A stretch of 19,290 bases of DNA from Lichenicola sp964249735 (GCA_964249735.1 CAXUDP010000067.1:1-19290); one strand, 5' to 3'. Shown: positions 9,591-17,002, numbered from the stretch's first letter. Notes: generated from the letters alone by a model not told the origin. Made by a program: numbers and translations.

Positions 9591-10409
9591 ATGTCCGATC
9601 CCCGCCTTGCCGCGTTCGTTGCCCAGCACCGGCGCTTGTTCGTCCTGACCGGGGCCGGGTGCTCCACCGGGTCGGGGATTCCCGACTATCGCGACGCGGA
9701 CGGGCACTGGAAGCGGCCGCAGCCGGTGACCTACCAGCTGTTCATGGGCAGCCACCTGATCCGGCAGCGCTACTGGACGCGGTCGCTGGTGGGCTGGCGC
9801 TCGTTCGGGCGGGCGCAGCCGAACGACGCGCACCGGGCGCTGGCGCGGCTGGAAGCCGACGGCCGAGTCGAGCTGCTGCTGACGCAGAACGTGGACCGGC
9901 TGCACCAAGCGGCGGGCAGCGAGCGGGTGATCGACCTGCACGGCCGGCTGGATCAGGTGCGGTGCATGGGGTGCGAGCGGCGCACGCCGCGGGCGCCGTT
10001 CCAGGAGCGGCTGCTTCGGCTGAACCCGGATTATGCCGGGCTGGACGCGACGGACGCGCCGGACGGGGATGCCGACCTGGTGGACGCGGAGTTCTCGTCG
10101 TTCGTGGTGCCGAGCTGCGAGGCATGCGGCGGGGTGCTGAAGCCGGACGTGGTATTCTTCGGCGAAAGCGTGCCGCGGGAGCGGGTGGCGGCGGCGTACG
10201 AGGGGCTGGCGCGGGCGGATGCGGTGCTGGTCGTGGGGTCGTCACTGATGGTGTACTCGGGATTTCGGTTCGTGCAGGCGGCGGTGGATGCAGGAAAGCT
10301 GGTGGCGGCGGTCAATCTGGGGCGTACGCGAGCGGATAGGTTGCTGGCAATGAAGGTGGATGCATGTTGCTCCGAGGGTTTAGCAGAATTGGTCAGCATT
10401 TTGCAGTAA
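9591..10409 (+). CDS. Sir2-family NAD-dependent deacylase (class II/SIRT4-like)
   Basis: The 272-residue protein has all sirtuin hallmarks: GAGCSTGSGIPDYRD (21-35) for NAD binding, TQNVDRLH (98-105), catalytic His117 in DLHGR, a zinc site from Cys125, Cys128, Cys176 and Cys179, and KPDVVFFGE near 184-192. The GSHLIRQRYWTRSLVGW segment before the core resembles class II (SIRT4-type) bacterial members. It would remove acyl groups from lysines using NAD. No Shine-Dalgarno sequence precedes ATG 9591, 32 bp after the hydrolase stop. Codons favour G-ending forms more than the neighbours do, and the last 80-100 bp become AT-richer while the protein still reads like a normal sirtuin C-terminus. This suggests proximity to a recombination junction. 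Confidence 0.93.
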   Translation: MSDPRLAAFVAQHRRLFVLTGAGCSTGSGIPDYRDADGHWKRPQPVTYQLFMGSHLIRQRYWTRSLVGWRSFGRAQPNDAHRALARLEADGRVELLLTQNVDRLHQAAGSERVIDLHGRLDQVRCMGCERRTPRAPFQERLLRLNPDYAGLDATDAPDGDADLVDAEFSSFVVPSCEACGGVLKPDVVFFGESVPRERVAAAYEGLARADAVLVVGSSLMVYSGFRFVQAAVDAGKLVAAVNLGRTRADRLLAMKVDACCSEGLAELVSILQ

Positions 10410-10521
10410 GCCTTGTAAGCAACGTCGGCAGCTCGTCTTTGCCTACATCGCGTGCTAGCACATTGATTGATAGGCTATCGAACTGAACTCTGGTAGAGAA
10501 ATTTGGAGGTTCATTAATAGA

Positions 10522-11010
10522 ATGGCTGTCAATCGCTTAGATAGTGCCGATGAAGATTTCAGAGTTGATTGGAGAATGTTCGTTCGGGGATTTGCTTGTC
10601 TAAATCTTCTTGTCACAGGTTTCGTGATTGCAGGTCTTCTTATTCTACTTGCACTAATACTAATTTTATTTGGAATAATCCATTTAGATCTTTTCGAAAT
10701 AGGGCTGGGCCTCTTTCTGAGTGTGATTTCCTTCACTCTATATGAGGTGACTTCATTTCTGGGAAAAGGAATCGTTGAAGCTATGCTAAGTCGAACACTA
10801 TTTATCCTCATCTTGGCAACCCTCCCGTTCCTGCATCTTCCAAATATCAGGTTCATTAACGCACCTCCCAAATCGTCCATTGTCCAGAAGCACCTTGCTC
10901 AAGTCACATCAGCTAAAACTACCATCATGAGATTAGAATCAGGAACTGAGCTTGCGTCGGCTATCGCAGCAGCTCTGGCGCTTCTTCGTCGTAAGGGCGT
11001 TACAGTTTGA
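10522..11010 (+). CDS. Unrecognised multi-pass membrane protein (first of a coupled pair)
   Basis: The 162-residue product is not a family I recognise. A short charged N-terminus (1-20) is followed by a long hydrophobic stretch (about 24-54) and two further likely membrane helices (about 56-76 and 89-106). A cytoplasmic or periplasmic tail of about 55 residues follows, ending with an Ala/Leu-rich helix and RRKG. GGAGG at 10505-10509, 12 nt before ATG 10522, supports the start. Its stop TGA overlaps the TTG start of the next gene. Codon use is AT-rich and unlike the surrounding genes. The opposite strand is open over 10455-10880 but encodes a Ser/Arg/Lys-rich sequence typical of an antisense shadow. 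The coding call is reasonably strong; no function is proposed. Confidence 0.7.
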   Translation: MAVNRLDSADEDFRVDWRMFVRGFACLNLLVTGFVIAGLLILLALILILFGIIHLDLFEIGLGLFLSVISFTLYEVTSFLGKGIVEAMLSRTLFILILATLPFLHLPNIRFINAPPKSSIVQKHLAQVTSAKTTIMRLESGTELASAIAAALALLRRKGVTV

Positions 11011-11726
11011 ACAACCTAGTGCAGTGTTTGCAGTGGATGCCCAGTGCTTTATCAGCATGGTGTAGTTGTGTGTTGGAGCCCGTGACCAGTCTGCGCGATA
11101 TCATGAACGAACCTGACGGTGATTTCATGAACTCAAGAGCAGTCAAAGTTTGGGTCGCTTCATTCATCGTTGATTTTATCTGCCATTACCCCATCTATGT
11201 CTTATACAATTTGAATTATGATGATCCTGTGTTCATTGCTGCCACATTTTTTGGGGCTACAATGACATTGGTAGGTTCTGGTATCACAACTCACTTGATG
11301 CTGAAAATGGTGGGAATATCGTCTGACGCTAGTAGTACATTGAAGCTCTATGCCGTTATGGTGGCTGCCTACGCACCTTTAGAAACTCTTTTATCATTTC
11401 CGGTAGCAGCAAGATCTTTAAGTTTACTTCACACTCTGAGGCTTCATAGAGTTGAGATGGCCGCTGCGGCACGATCATTCATCTCATTCGCTCAACATTC
11501 TGCTGATCAGCAAGGTGCTTTCTCTGCCGCCGCATCGTTTATTGCTGGCTTGATTAGCTTTATCTACCTCATGCTTTTCTCGGAAGCTGTGGCATACAAA
11601 AACAAGGTTAATCGCACTGCGGTTTATAAAGCTACCGCACTCGGAATGTTACTTGGTGCACTTCCTGGGATCCTGATAGGGGTCTTTATTTTGTTTACCG
11701 AATACGGGGCGATACGCCCATCCTGA
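11007..11726 (+). CDS. Unrecognised multi-pass membrane protein (second of a coupled pair)
   Basis: The 239-residue product has about five hydrophobic segments (near 46-67, 76-99, 113-134, 172-196 and 208-231) and no catalytic motif. The layout and the segment LYAVMVAAYAPLETLLSF (114-131) recall Yip1-domain membrane proteins, but this is a weak resemblance. The TTG start at 11007 overlaps the upstream TGA (TTGA), with AAGGG about nine bases before it, which points to translational coupling. ATG 11037 (residue 11) is an alternative without a clear ribosome binding site. Base composition is the same AT-rich type as the partner gene. A hairpin spans the stop codon. Function is unknown; the two proteins may form a membrane complex. 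Confidence 0.7.
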   Translation: MNNLVQCLQWMPSALSAWCSCVLEPVTSLRDIMNEPDGDFMNSRAVKVWVASFIVDFICHYPIYVLYNLNYDDPVFIAATFFGATMTLVGSGITTHLMLKMVGISSDASSTLKLYAVMVAAYAPLETLLSFPVAARSLSLLHTLRLHRVEMAAAARSFISFAQHSADQQGAFSAAASFIAGLISFIYLMLFSEAVAYKNKVNRTAVYKATALGMLLGALPGILIGVFILFTEYGAIRPS

Positions 11727-11740
11727 CGAGGAGCGCGTAT
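11712..11740 (+). terminator. Hairpin spanning the stop codon of the second island gene
   Basis: ATACGC (11712-11717) pairs with GCGTAT (11735-11740), and inside it TCCT (11721-11724) pairs with AGGA (11729-11732) around a GACG loop. The TGA stop lies at 11724-11726 in the hairpin. Downstream is TTTATAAAA but no clean T-run, so termination is plausible rather than shown. Confidence 0.4.
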
Positions 11741-12033
11741 TTAGGAGCTTTATAAAATTATGAAGCGAATAATTCAGCTATGGCTTGCCTTAGTATAATC
11801 TGTCGGCCTCTAGTGTTTCTACCACGGGATTGGTGAAGCACCCTTCCGCTTCATCTCTATCTTTCTTGCTGTGCGTCAAGATGCACGTGATTTGCCATTA
11901 AATACCTAGCTTTCCATGCATCTTAAGTAGTGTTAGCTTGGCTTAGTCAACACAACATCACGCCCTCGCGTACCCGGGAACACCCGTCTTCCCTCCACGC
12001 TCCGACATTACACTTCAGAGGGAGTCCTGCCCC
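11727..12033. other. Gene-free AT-rich stretch before the SDR gene
   Basis: No credible coding sequence is seen. The segment holds an exact TATAAT at 11794-11799 without a good -35 at 16-18 bp. It also holds a small inverted repeat TGAAGC/GCTTCA (11834-11839 and 11848-11853, 8-nt loop) followed by a pyrimidine-rich run. The return to GC-rich sequence is near 11970-11990. The last part carries AGAGGGAG (12017-12024), the ribosome binding site for the gene at 12034. It could contain a small RNA or remnants of the island's edge. Confidence 0.45.
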
Positions 12034-12909
12034 ATGCTCACCGACCCACGCACCCGCTACCCTCGCCCGCCCTTCGACACCCAGGAACAAACCGACCCCG
12101 GCTCGTCCGCCCGGATGAAGCCCGAGCCGGACTACGGGGAGAGCAGCTATGTCGGGTCGAACCGCCTGTCCGGCCGCGTTGCCCTGATCACCGGCGCGGA
12201 CTCCGGCATCGGCCGCGCCGTGGCGCTGGCGTTCGCCCGCGAAGGCGCGGACATCGTGCTGTCCTATCTCGCGGAGGAGGAGGAAGATGCGGACGCTGCG
12301 GTGCGCAGCATCGAGGAAGCCGGGCGTCAGGCGCTCAAGCTGCCCGGCGACATTTCCGACCCGGCGCATTGCCGCGCCCTGGTGCAGCAGACGGTCGACC
12401 GCTTCGGCCACCTCGACATCCTGGTCAACAACGGGGCGTTCCAGATGACGCGGGACAGCCTGGACGAGATCACCGACGAGGAATGGGACCGGACCTTCCG
12501 CACCAACATCCATTCTCAGTTCTACCTGAGCAAGGCGGCCCTGCCCCACCTCCACCCGGGCTCGTCCATCATCAACACCTCCTCGGTGAACTCCAAGCAC
12601 CCGATGCCGAGCCTGCTGGCTTATTCCGCCACCAAGGCGGCGATCGCCAACTTCACCATCGGCCTGGCGCAGATGCTGGTGGACAAGGGCATCCGGGTGA
12701 ACGCCGTGCTGCCCGGCCCGGTCTGGACCCCGTTCATCCCCGTCGGCATGGAGCCCGAACAGGTGAAAACCTTCGGCAGCCAGTCGCCGATGGGCCGCCC
12801 GGCCCAGCCGGCCGAGCTCGCCTCCGCCTACGTCTACCTCGCCGCCGACGACGCCAGCTTCACCACCGGCACCCTGCTCCCGGTGCACGGCGGCATGGTG
12901 ATCTACTGA
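12034..12909 (+). CDS. SDR oxidoreductase, YghA / general stress protein 39 type
   Basis: The 291-residue protein has the roughly 45-residue Pro-rich N-terminal extension typical of this group (ending in PEPDYGESSYVGSNRLSGR). A canonical SDR core follows: ITGADSGIGR at 52-61, VNNGA at 131-135, Asn159, Ser183/Ser184, Tyr197 and Lys201 (YSATK), and a C-terminal GxLLPVHGG. All catalytic residues are present. Family members use NAD(P)H on aldehydes, ketones or sugars and are often stress-induced; the substrate here is unknown. AGAGGGAG lies nine bases before ATG 12034. It is the first high-GC gene after the AT-rich island and converges on the ester hydrolase gene across a shared hairpin. Confidence 0.92.
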   Translation: MLTDPRTRYPRPPFDTQEQTDPGSSARMKPEPDYGESSYVGSNRLSGRVALITGADSGIGRAVALAFAREGADIVLSYLAEEEEDADAAVRSIEEAGRQALKLPGDISDPAHCRALVQQTVDRFGHLDILVNNGAFQMTRDSLDEITDEEWDRTFRTNIHSQFYLSKAALPHLHPGSSIINTSSVNSKHPMPSLLAYSATKAAIANFTIGLAQMLVDKGIRVNAVLPGPVWTPFIPVGMEPEQVKTFGSQSPMGRPAQPAELASAYVYLAADDASFTTGTLLPVHGGMVIY

Positions 12910-12916
12910 TCCGTCC

Positions 12917-12941
12917 GGCCGGACCTGCTCAGGGTCCGGCC
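12917..12941. terminator. Bidirectional hairpin between convergent genes
   Basis: GGCCGGACC (12917-12925) and GGTCCGGCC (12933-12941) form a perfect 9-bp stem with a 7-nt loop. The hairpin follows the SDR stop at 12909 and contains the stop of the minus-strand ester hydrolase gene in its loop (12929-12931). There is no T-tract on either side, so termination efficiency is uncertain. Confidence 0.5.
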
Positions 12942-14986
12942 ACCACCGTCCCGTCCCCGCCCGGCACCACCGGCAACTGGATGAAGCTCGCCGCGTCCGG
13001 GGTCCGGAACACCCGCATCTCCGCCTTTTTATAGTCGCCCGGCTGCGCGAAGAAGATGTTGGGCACGTAGCTCTGCGGGTTGCGGTCATACAGCGGGAAC
13101 CAGCTCGACTGGATCTGCACCATGATCCGGTGCCCCGGCAGGAAGCTGTGGTCCACGTTGGGCAGGCTGAGCGTGTAAGCCACCGTCTTGCCCGACGGGA
13201 TCGCGCTCGGATGCGCCGGATCGTCGCGATACCGCCCGCGCAGGATGTCCATCGCCACCGGCAGCTCGTACCCGCCCAGCTCCGGCTTGGCCGGCACCTC
13301 GTCCGGATACACGTCGATCAGCTTCACCACCCAGTCCGCGTCGGTGCCGCTGGTCGACGCCATCAGGTGCGCCACCGGCGCCCCGGACAGGGTGACCGGC
13401 GCCGTCAGCACGTCCGTGGTGTAGGTCAGCACGTCCGGCCGGTCGGCGGTGAAGCGCTGGTCGTCCACCAGCCAGTACCGCCAGGTGGAGTCCTTGGCAT
13501 AGGTCGGCCGGATCGGCCGCAGCCGATAAGGCACCGGCTTGGCCGGATCCGACACGTATGCGTCGTAGCCGTCGCCGCCCGCCGTCGGCGGCGCGAAGCC
13601 CAGGCGGCTGTCCGGCTGCAGGTACAACGCCTGCCCCTTGTCCGCGCACCCGGCACACGCCTGCGGCCAGCGGTCATACGTCCGCCACGTGTTCGTCCCG
13701 GTCTGGAACACCGTCACCGGCGCGATCGTCGCCGGCTGGCCGTTGTCCTTCAGGTGCCCGTCCAGGAACGGCAGCATCACGTGCCGCCGGAACCACGCCC
13801 CGGTATCCTCGCCATACTCCAGCGGCCCGAGCGACGACCCGTCCCCGTTCGCCTGCCCGTGGTGCCACGGCCCCATCACCAGATGGCCCATCGCCTGGCC
13901 GCCATCCTTCGGCGCCGTCGCCTCGTAGGCGGCAACCGCGCCGTAGATGTCCTCCTGGTCCCACTGCCCCTGCACGAACAGCGTCGGCACCGTCAGCGGC
14001 GCGCGCGCCAGCAGCGAGTCCACCGCCTGCCCCTGCCAGAACCCGTCATAGGCCGTGTGCGTGGTCAGCCGGTTCCAGAACGGCAGCTGCTCCATGCCCA
14101 TCGCCTGGCCGAACGAGCCGGCGTTGCCATGCTCCTTGTAGATCGTGAAGTCGTCGTGCCCGGACGCCCACCATTCCAGGTCCGAGCTCTTGGTCGCGGT
14201 CTGGGAGTAGACGTAGTCCATCATCTCCTCCCGGAACGCGCCGTTGTGGAACCAGTCGTCGTCCTTCCAGGTGTCCACCATCGGGTTGATCGGCACCGCC
14301 GCCTTCAGCGCCGGATGCGGATGGATCAGGCTCATCAGCACGGTGAAGCCGTCATAGGAGGTGCCGACCGTGCCGACCCGCCCGTTGCTCTCCGGCACGT
14401 GGTGCACCAGCCACTCGATGGTGTCGTACGCGTCGGTGGTGTGGTCCACCTTGGTCGGGTTGAGCGGCCCCACCAGCGGCCGGTTCATCACGTAGTCGCC
14501 GCCGGAGCCGTACTTCCCGCGCACGTCCTCGAACGCCAGAATGTAGCCGTCCTCCACCAGGTCGCGGTACAGGCCGCGCATCAGCTCCGACACGTGCGGC
14601 GTTTCCAGCCGGCTGGTCATCTCCTTGGCGCTGTACGGCGTGCGGTCCAGCATGATCGGACCGTGCTTCACGGTGTGCGGCACGATCAGCACCGCATGCA
14701 GCGACACCCCGTCGCGCATCGGGATCATCACGTCGCGCCGGTCGTAGTCGTAGCCGCCGAGCACCGGCTTGAAGTGCTGCGGGATGTCGCCGCCGGACCC
14801 CGACGCGCCGCCGCCGCCGCCGCCCGACCTGCCCGGTGCCGTGCCCGCCGCCTGCTGCGTCTTGGAGGACTGCGCCTGCGCCGCCACCTGCCCGGCCGGC
14901 TGCGCCGCGTCGGCGGCGGCGCCGGACAGGCCGCCCAGACATTGCGCCGCGCCGGCCAGCGCCAGCACCATCCATCGTCCCGCCAT
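12929..14986 (-). CDS. Alpha-amino-acid ester hydrolase (CocE/NonD family), secreted
   Basis: The 685-residue protein matches the alpha-amino-acid ester hydrolases (Xanthomonas, Acetobacter turbidans), periplasmic enzymes that hydrolyse or transfer alpha-amino acyl esters, including side chains of beta-lactams such as ampicillin. The N-terminal 25-30 residues form a signal peptide, then an Ala/Gln-rich and Gly-rich linker runs to about 66. GTSYDG holds nucleophile Ser210 with Tyr211. QWDQEDIYG supplies acid Asp343 and the Glu345/Asp346 part of the carboxylate cluster that binds the substrate amino group. KDDDWFHNGAF (241-251) supplies the third acidic residue, and GPWHHGQ the His376. The C-terminal jelly-roll region (SGTDADWVVKLIDVYPDEV, then VQIQSSWFPLYDRNPQ) is typical. 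ATG 14986 has GGAG upstream; the open frame beyond it is the shadow of the next gene. Confidence 0.92.
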   Translation of the reverse strand: MAGRWMVLALAGAAQCLGGLSGAAADAAQPAGQVAAQAQSSKTQQAAGTAPGRSGGGGGGASGSGGDIPQHFKPVLGGYDYDRRDVMIPMRDGVSLHAVLIVPHTVKHGPIMLDRTPYSAKEMTSRLETPHVSELMRGLYRDLVEDGYILAFEDVRGKYGSGGDYVMNRPLVGPLNPTKVDHTTDAYDTIEWLVHHVPESNGRVGTVGTSYDGFTVLMSLIHPHPALKAAVPINPMVDTWKDDDWFHNGAFREEMMDYVYSQTATKSSDLEWWASGHDDFTIYKEHGNAGSFGQAMGMEQLPFWNRLTTHTAYDGFWQGQAVDSLLARAPLTVPTLFVQGQWDQEDIYGAVAAYEATAPKDGGQAMGHLVMGPWHHGQANGDGSSLGPLEYGEDTGAWFRRHVMLPFLDGHLKDNGQPATIAPVTVFQTGTNTWRTYDRWPQACAGCADKGQALYLQPDSRLGFAPPTAGGDGYDAYVSDPAKPVPYRLRPIRPTYAKDSTWRYWLVDDQRFTADRPDVLTYTTDVLTAPVTLSGAPVAHLMASTSGTDADWVVKLIDVYPDEVPAKPELGGYELPVAMDILRGRYRDDPAHPSAIPSGKTVAYTLSLPNVDHSFLPGHRIMVQIQSSWFPLYDRNPQSYVPNIFFAQPGDYKKAEMRVFRTPDAASFIQLPVVPGGDGTVVAGP

Positions 14987-15146
14987 CAACCGCTCCGAAC
15001 TCGAACCGGCCGGACTATGTGGGCCGCCAGACCTTGTTGCAACACGGCATGGCGCTCGCGGCATCGCTCCGGATCCATGGCTGCTGCTGCTGCGTTGCGC
15101 TTGAACGGCGTTCAGACACGGACACGTTCCCCACGCAGGAGGATCC
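14987..15146. promoter_or_regulatory. Divergent intergenic region with two palindromes
   Basis: The 160 bp between the divergent ester hydrolase and DUF1003 genes must hold both promoters. Two symmetric sites stand out: TGTTGCAACA (15035-15044) and TGAAC-GGC-GTTCA (15102-15114), the latter about 32 bp before the DUF1003 start. AGGAGG at 15137-15142 is the ribosome binding site of that gene. No clear sigma-70 promoter is visible by eye. Confidence 0.35.
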
Positions 15147-15716
15147 ATGGAGGACCTGACGCCGATCCTGCCCGCGCACATCGAGGGCACGATCCGCTCG
15201 ATCGCGCGGCTGCACGCCGAGCACCACCAGGCGGCGACCCCGGTGCAACGCGTGGTCGACCGCGTCACCGGCTTCGTCGGCCGGCCGCGCTTCATCGGCG
15301 CGCTGACCGTGGTCAGCATGGTCTGGATCGGCGCCAACCTGCTCGTGCTGTGGACCGGGCACGCGCCGCCGGACCCGCCGCCGTTCCCGTGGTTCGACAG
15401 CCTGGTCGGGCTCGGCGCGCTGTATATCACCCTGCTGATCCTGACCACGCAGCGCCACGCCGACCAGCTCGCCCAGCACCGCGAGCAGCTGACCCTGGAG
15501 CTCGCCATCCTCAACGAGCAGAAGACCGCCAAGGTGATCGAGCTGCTGGAGGAGATGCGCCGCGACAACCCCAACCTGCGCAACCGGATCGACGTCGAGG
15601 CCGCCGCGATGGCGGTGCCGGCCGACCCGCAGGCGGTGCTGGACGCGATCAAGGTGACCCACGCCGAGGCCGAGCTGCTGGAGGAGATGGACGCCCTTCC
15701 CGACGTGCTGGAATAG
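15147..15716 (+). CDS. DUF1003 family membrane protein
   Basis: The 189-residue protein has a soluble N-terminus, a membrane helix around 50-70, a short Pro-rich loop (HAPPDPPPFPWFD), a second helix around 84-101 (the ALYITLLILTTQRHADQLAQ region characteristic of DUF1003), and then a long charged helix with coiled-coil character. Function is not established for the family; it is an inner-membrane protein with both ends predicted on the cytoplasmic side. AGGAGG four bases before ATG 15147 fixes the start. It is divergent from the ester hydrolase and followed by a hairpin, so it is probably a single-gene transcript. Confidence 0.88.
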   Translation: MEDLTPILPAHIEGTIRSIARLHAEHHQAATPVQRVVDRVTGFVGRPRFIGALTVVSMVWIGANLLVLWTGHAPPDPPPFPWFDSLVGLGALYITLLILTTQRHADQLAQHREQLTLELAILNEQKTAKVIELLEEMRRDNPNLRNRIDVEAAAMAVPADPQAVLDAIKVTHAEAELLEEMDALPDVLE

Positions 15717-15729
15717 CCTCCGTCACCCC

Positions 15730-15755
15730 GGACGCGCCGCCCTCCCCGCGCGTCC
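15730..15755 (+). terminator. Hairpin after the DUF1003 gene
   Basis: GGACGCGC (15730-15737) and GCGCGTCC (15748-15755) form a perfect 8-bp GC-rich stem with a 10-nt loop, starting 14 bases after the stop at 15716. No T-run follows. Confidence 0.4.
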
Positions 15756-15788
15756 CAGCGGCGCGACCTCCTGCAACCGGACCCTGTT

Positions 15789-16937
15789 ATGACCCGCCCG
15801 CTCGCCGTGCTCTATCTCGCGGCCCTGATCGACGCGACCGGCGTCGGGCTGATCATCCCGATCCTGCCCACCGTGCTGCGCCGCCTGACCCACGGCCCGA
15901 TCGCGCTGGACTACGGCGCCCTGATCGCCAGCTTCGCCCTGATGCAGTTCCTGTTCGCGCCGGTGCTGGGCACGCTCAGCGACCGCTATGGCCGCCGCCC
16001 GATCCTGCTGCTGTCTCTGGCCGGCGGCGCGCTGGACTACCTGCTGACCGGCTACGCGCCCACCCTCTGGCTGCTGTACCTGGCCCGCATGATCGGCGGC
16101 ATGACCGCCTCCAACCTGGCGGTGATCTCCGCCACCATCGCCGACCTGACCCCGCCCGCGCAGCGCGCCGGCCGCTACGGCACCATGAACGCCGCACTCG
16201 GCATCGGCTGGATCGCAGGCCCTGCCCTTGGCGGCACGCTGGGCCAGGTCTCCCCGGTGCTGCCGTTCCTGGCCGCCGCCCTGTTCAACGGCGTCAACCT
16301 CGTCCTCGCGGTCGTGCTGCTGCCGGAGCCGGTGCGCGAGCGCAGCCGGTCGCCGCTGCGCCTGTCACAGCTCAACGCCTTCGCCGCCCTGGCCTGGCTC
16401 GGCGGCCTGCGCGCGCTCGGCCCGCTGATCGCGATCTATTGCGGCCTCTGCCTGCTCGGGCAGATCCCGGCGGCTCTCTGGGTGCTCTACGGCCAGGCCC
16501 GCTATGGCTGGACCCCGGCCCTGGTTGGCTGGTCGTTCGCCTGCTTCGGCCTGCTGTTCGCCTTGTCCCAGGCCCTGCTCGCCGGCCGGCTGGCCGCGCG
16601 CCTCGGCGAGCGACGCACGCTCCGGGTCGGCATGCTGTGCGACGCCAGCGGCACCCTGCTGATGGGCCTGTCCAACCGCGGCTGGATGCCGTTCGCGATC
16701 ATGCCGCTTCTCGCCGCCGGCAGCATCGGCCTGCCGGCGCTGCAGGCCGAGATGTCCCGCGCCGTCGGCGAGGACCGCCAGGGCGAGCTGCAGGGCACGC
16801 TGTCCAGCCTGGCCAACCTCGCCGCCGTGATCGGCCCGCTGCTGGCGACCGCGGGATATGCCGCGACGGAAGCCAGCCTGCCCGGCGCGGTCTGGTTCGC
16901 AGGAGCGGCGGGCTATCTGGTCTGCCTGCTGCTGTGA
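15789..16937 (+). CDS. TetA-like major facilitator superfamily exporter
   Basis: The 382-residue, 12-helix protein belongs to the tetracycline-resistance (TCR/TetA) branch of drug:proton antiporters. It begins with the first-helix motif LIDATGVGLIIPILP (13-27), has motif A GTLSDRYGRRPIL (61-73), then DYLLTGYAPTLWLLYLARMIGG and a helix 5 antiporter-type motif around GIGWIAGPALGG. Members export tetracyclines or other small molecules; the actual substrate is not evident. It is slightly shorter than typical TetA (about 400) because it stops inside the last hydrophobic segment (YLVCLLL). No strong Shine-Dalgarno precedes ATG 15789, but this start gives the standard family N-terminus. A 12-bp palindrome sits directly after the stop (16938-16949). 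Confidence 0.9.
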   Translation: MTRPLAVLYLAALIDATGVGLIIPILPTVLRRLTHGPIALDYGALIASFALMQFLFAPVLGTLSDRYGRRPILLLSLAGGALDYLLTGYAPTLWLLYLARMIGGMTASNLAVISATIADLTPPAQRAGRYGTMNAALGIGWIAGPALGGTLGQVSPVLPFLAAALFNGVNLVLAVVLLPEPVRERSRSPLRLSQLNAFAALAWLGGLRALGPLIAIYCGLCLLGQIPAALWVLYGQARYGWTPALVGWSFACFGLLFALSQALLAGRLAARLGERRTLRVGMLCDASGTLLMGLSNRGWMPFAIMPLLAAGSIGLPALQAEMSRAVGEDRQGELQGTLSSLANLAAVIGPLLATAGYAATEASLPGAVWFAGAAGYLVCLLL

Positions 16938-17002
16938 CCGTGGCCACGGCAACCGCTGCCCGCCTCGCGGCTTAACCCCGAACCCACACCGCGGAGCCAC
17001 CG

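Larger units (their letters stand above)
10410..11990. other. AT-rich island, probable horizontally acquired segment
   Basis: Composition drops sharply against the high-GC flanks: the 60-base lines beginning at 10561 and 10801 contain 25 and 26 G/C bases. The segment holds two coupled membrane-protein genes and about 300 bp of AT-rich non-coding DNA. GC-rich sequence resumes near 11970-11990. No integrase, transposase, tRNA or convincing flanking repeats are visible. Boundaries are by eye. Confidence 0.7.

Noticed and set aside
10455..10880. Minus-strand open frame inside the AT-rich island
   Set aside because: Arg/Ser/Lys-rich antisense of a hydrophobic protein; the plus strand has a GGAGG site, membrane helices and coupling to the next gene.
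10452..11940. Similar octamers GTGCTAGC and GTGTTAGC near the two ends of the AT-rich island, as possible insertion-site repeats
   Set aside because: Only 7 of 8 bases match and they do not sit exactly at the composition boundaries; too short to support an attachment-site claim.
11930..12118. Short plus-strand open frame before the SDR gene
   Set aside because: Crosses the island edge into the SDR gene out of frame, is Pro/Ser-rich, and has no ribosome binding site.
14987..15652. N-terminal extension of the ester hydrolase frame
   Set aside because: It is the antisense of the DUF1003 gene; a signal peptide and GGAG site mark the start at 14986.
16938..16949. Palindrome CCGTGGCCACGG after the TetA-like gene
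   Set aside because: Without a loop it cannot form a good terminator hairpin, and a 12-bp palindrome is not rare in this composition.
13130..16975. Very long plus-strand open frame (over 1200 codons)
   Set aside because: It runs antisense to the ester hydrolase and out of frame through the DUF1003 and MFS genes. It is rich in Arg/His/Pro/Ala with no domain, a common artefact of high-GC DNA.
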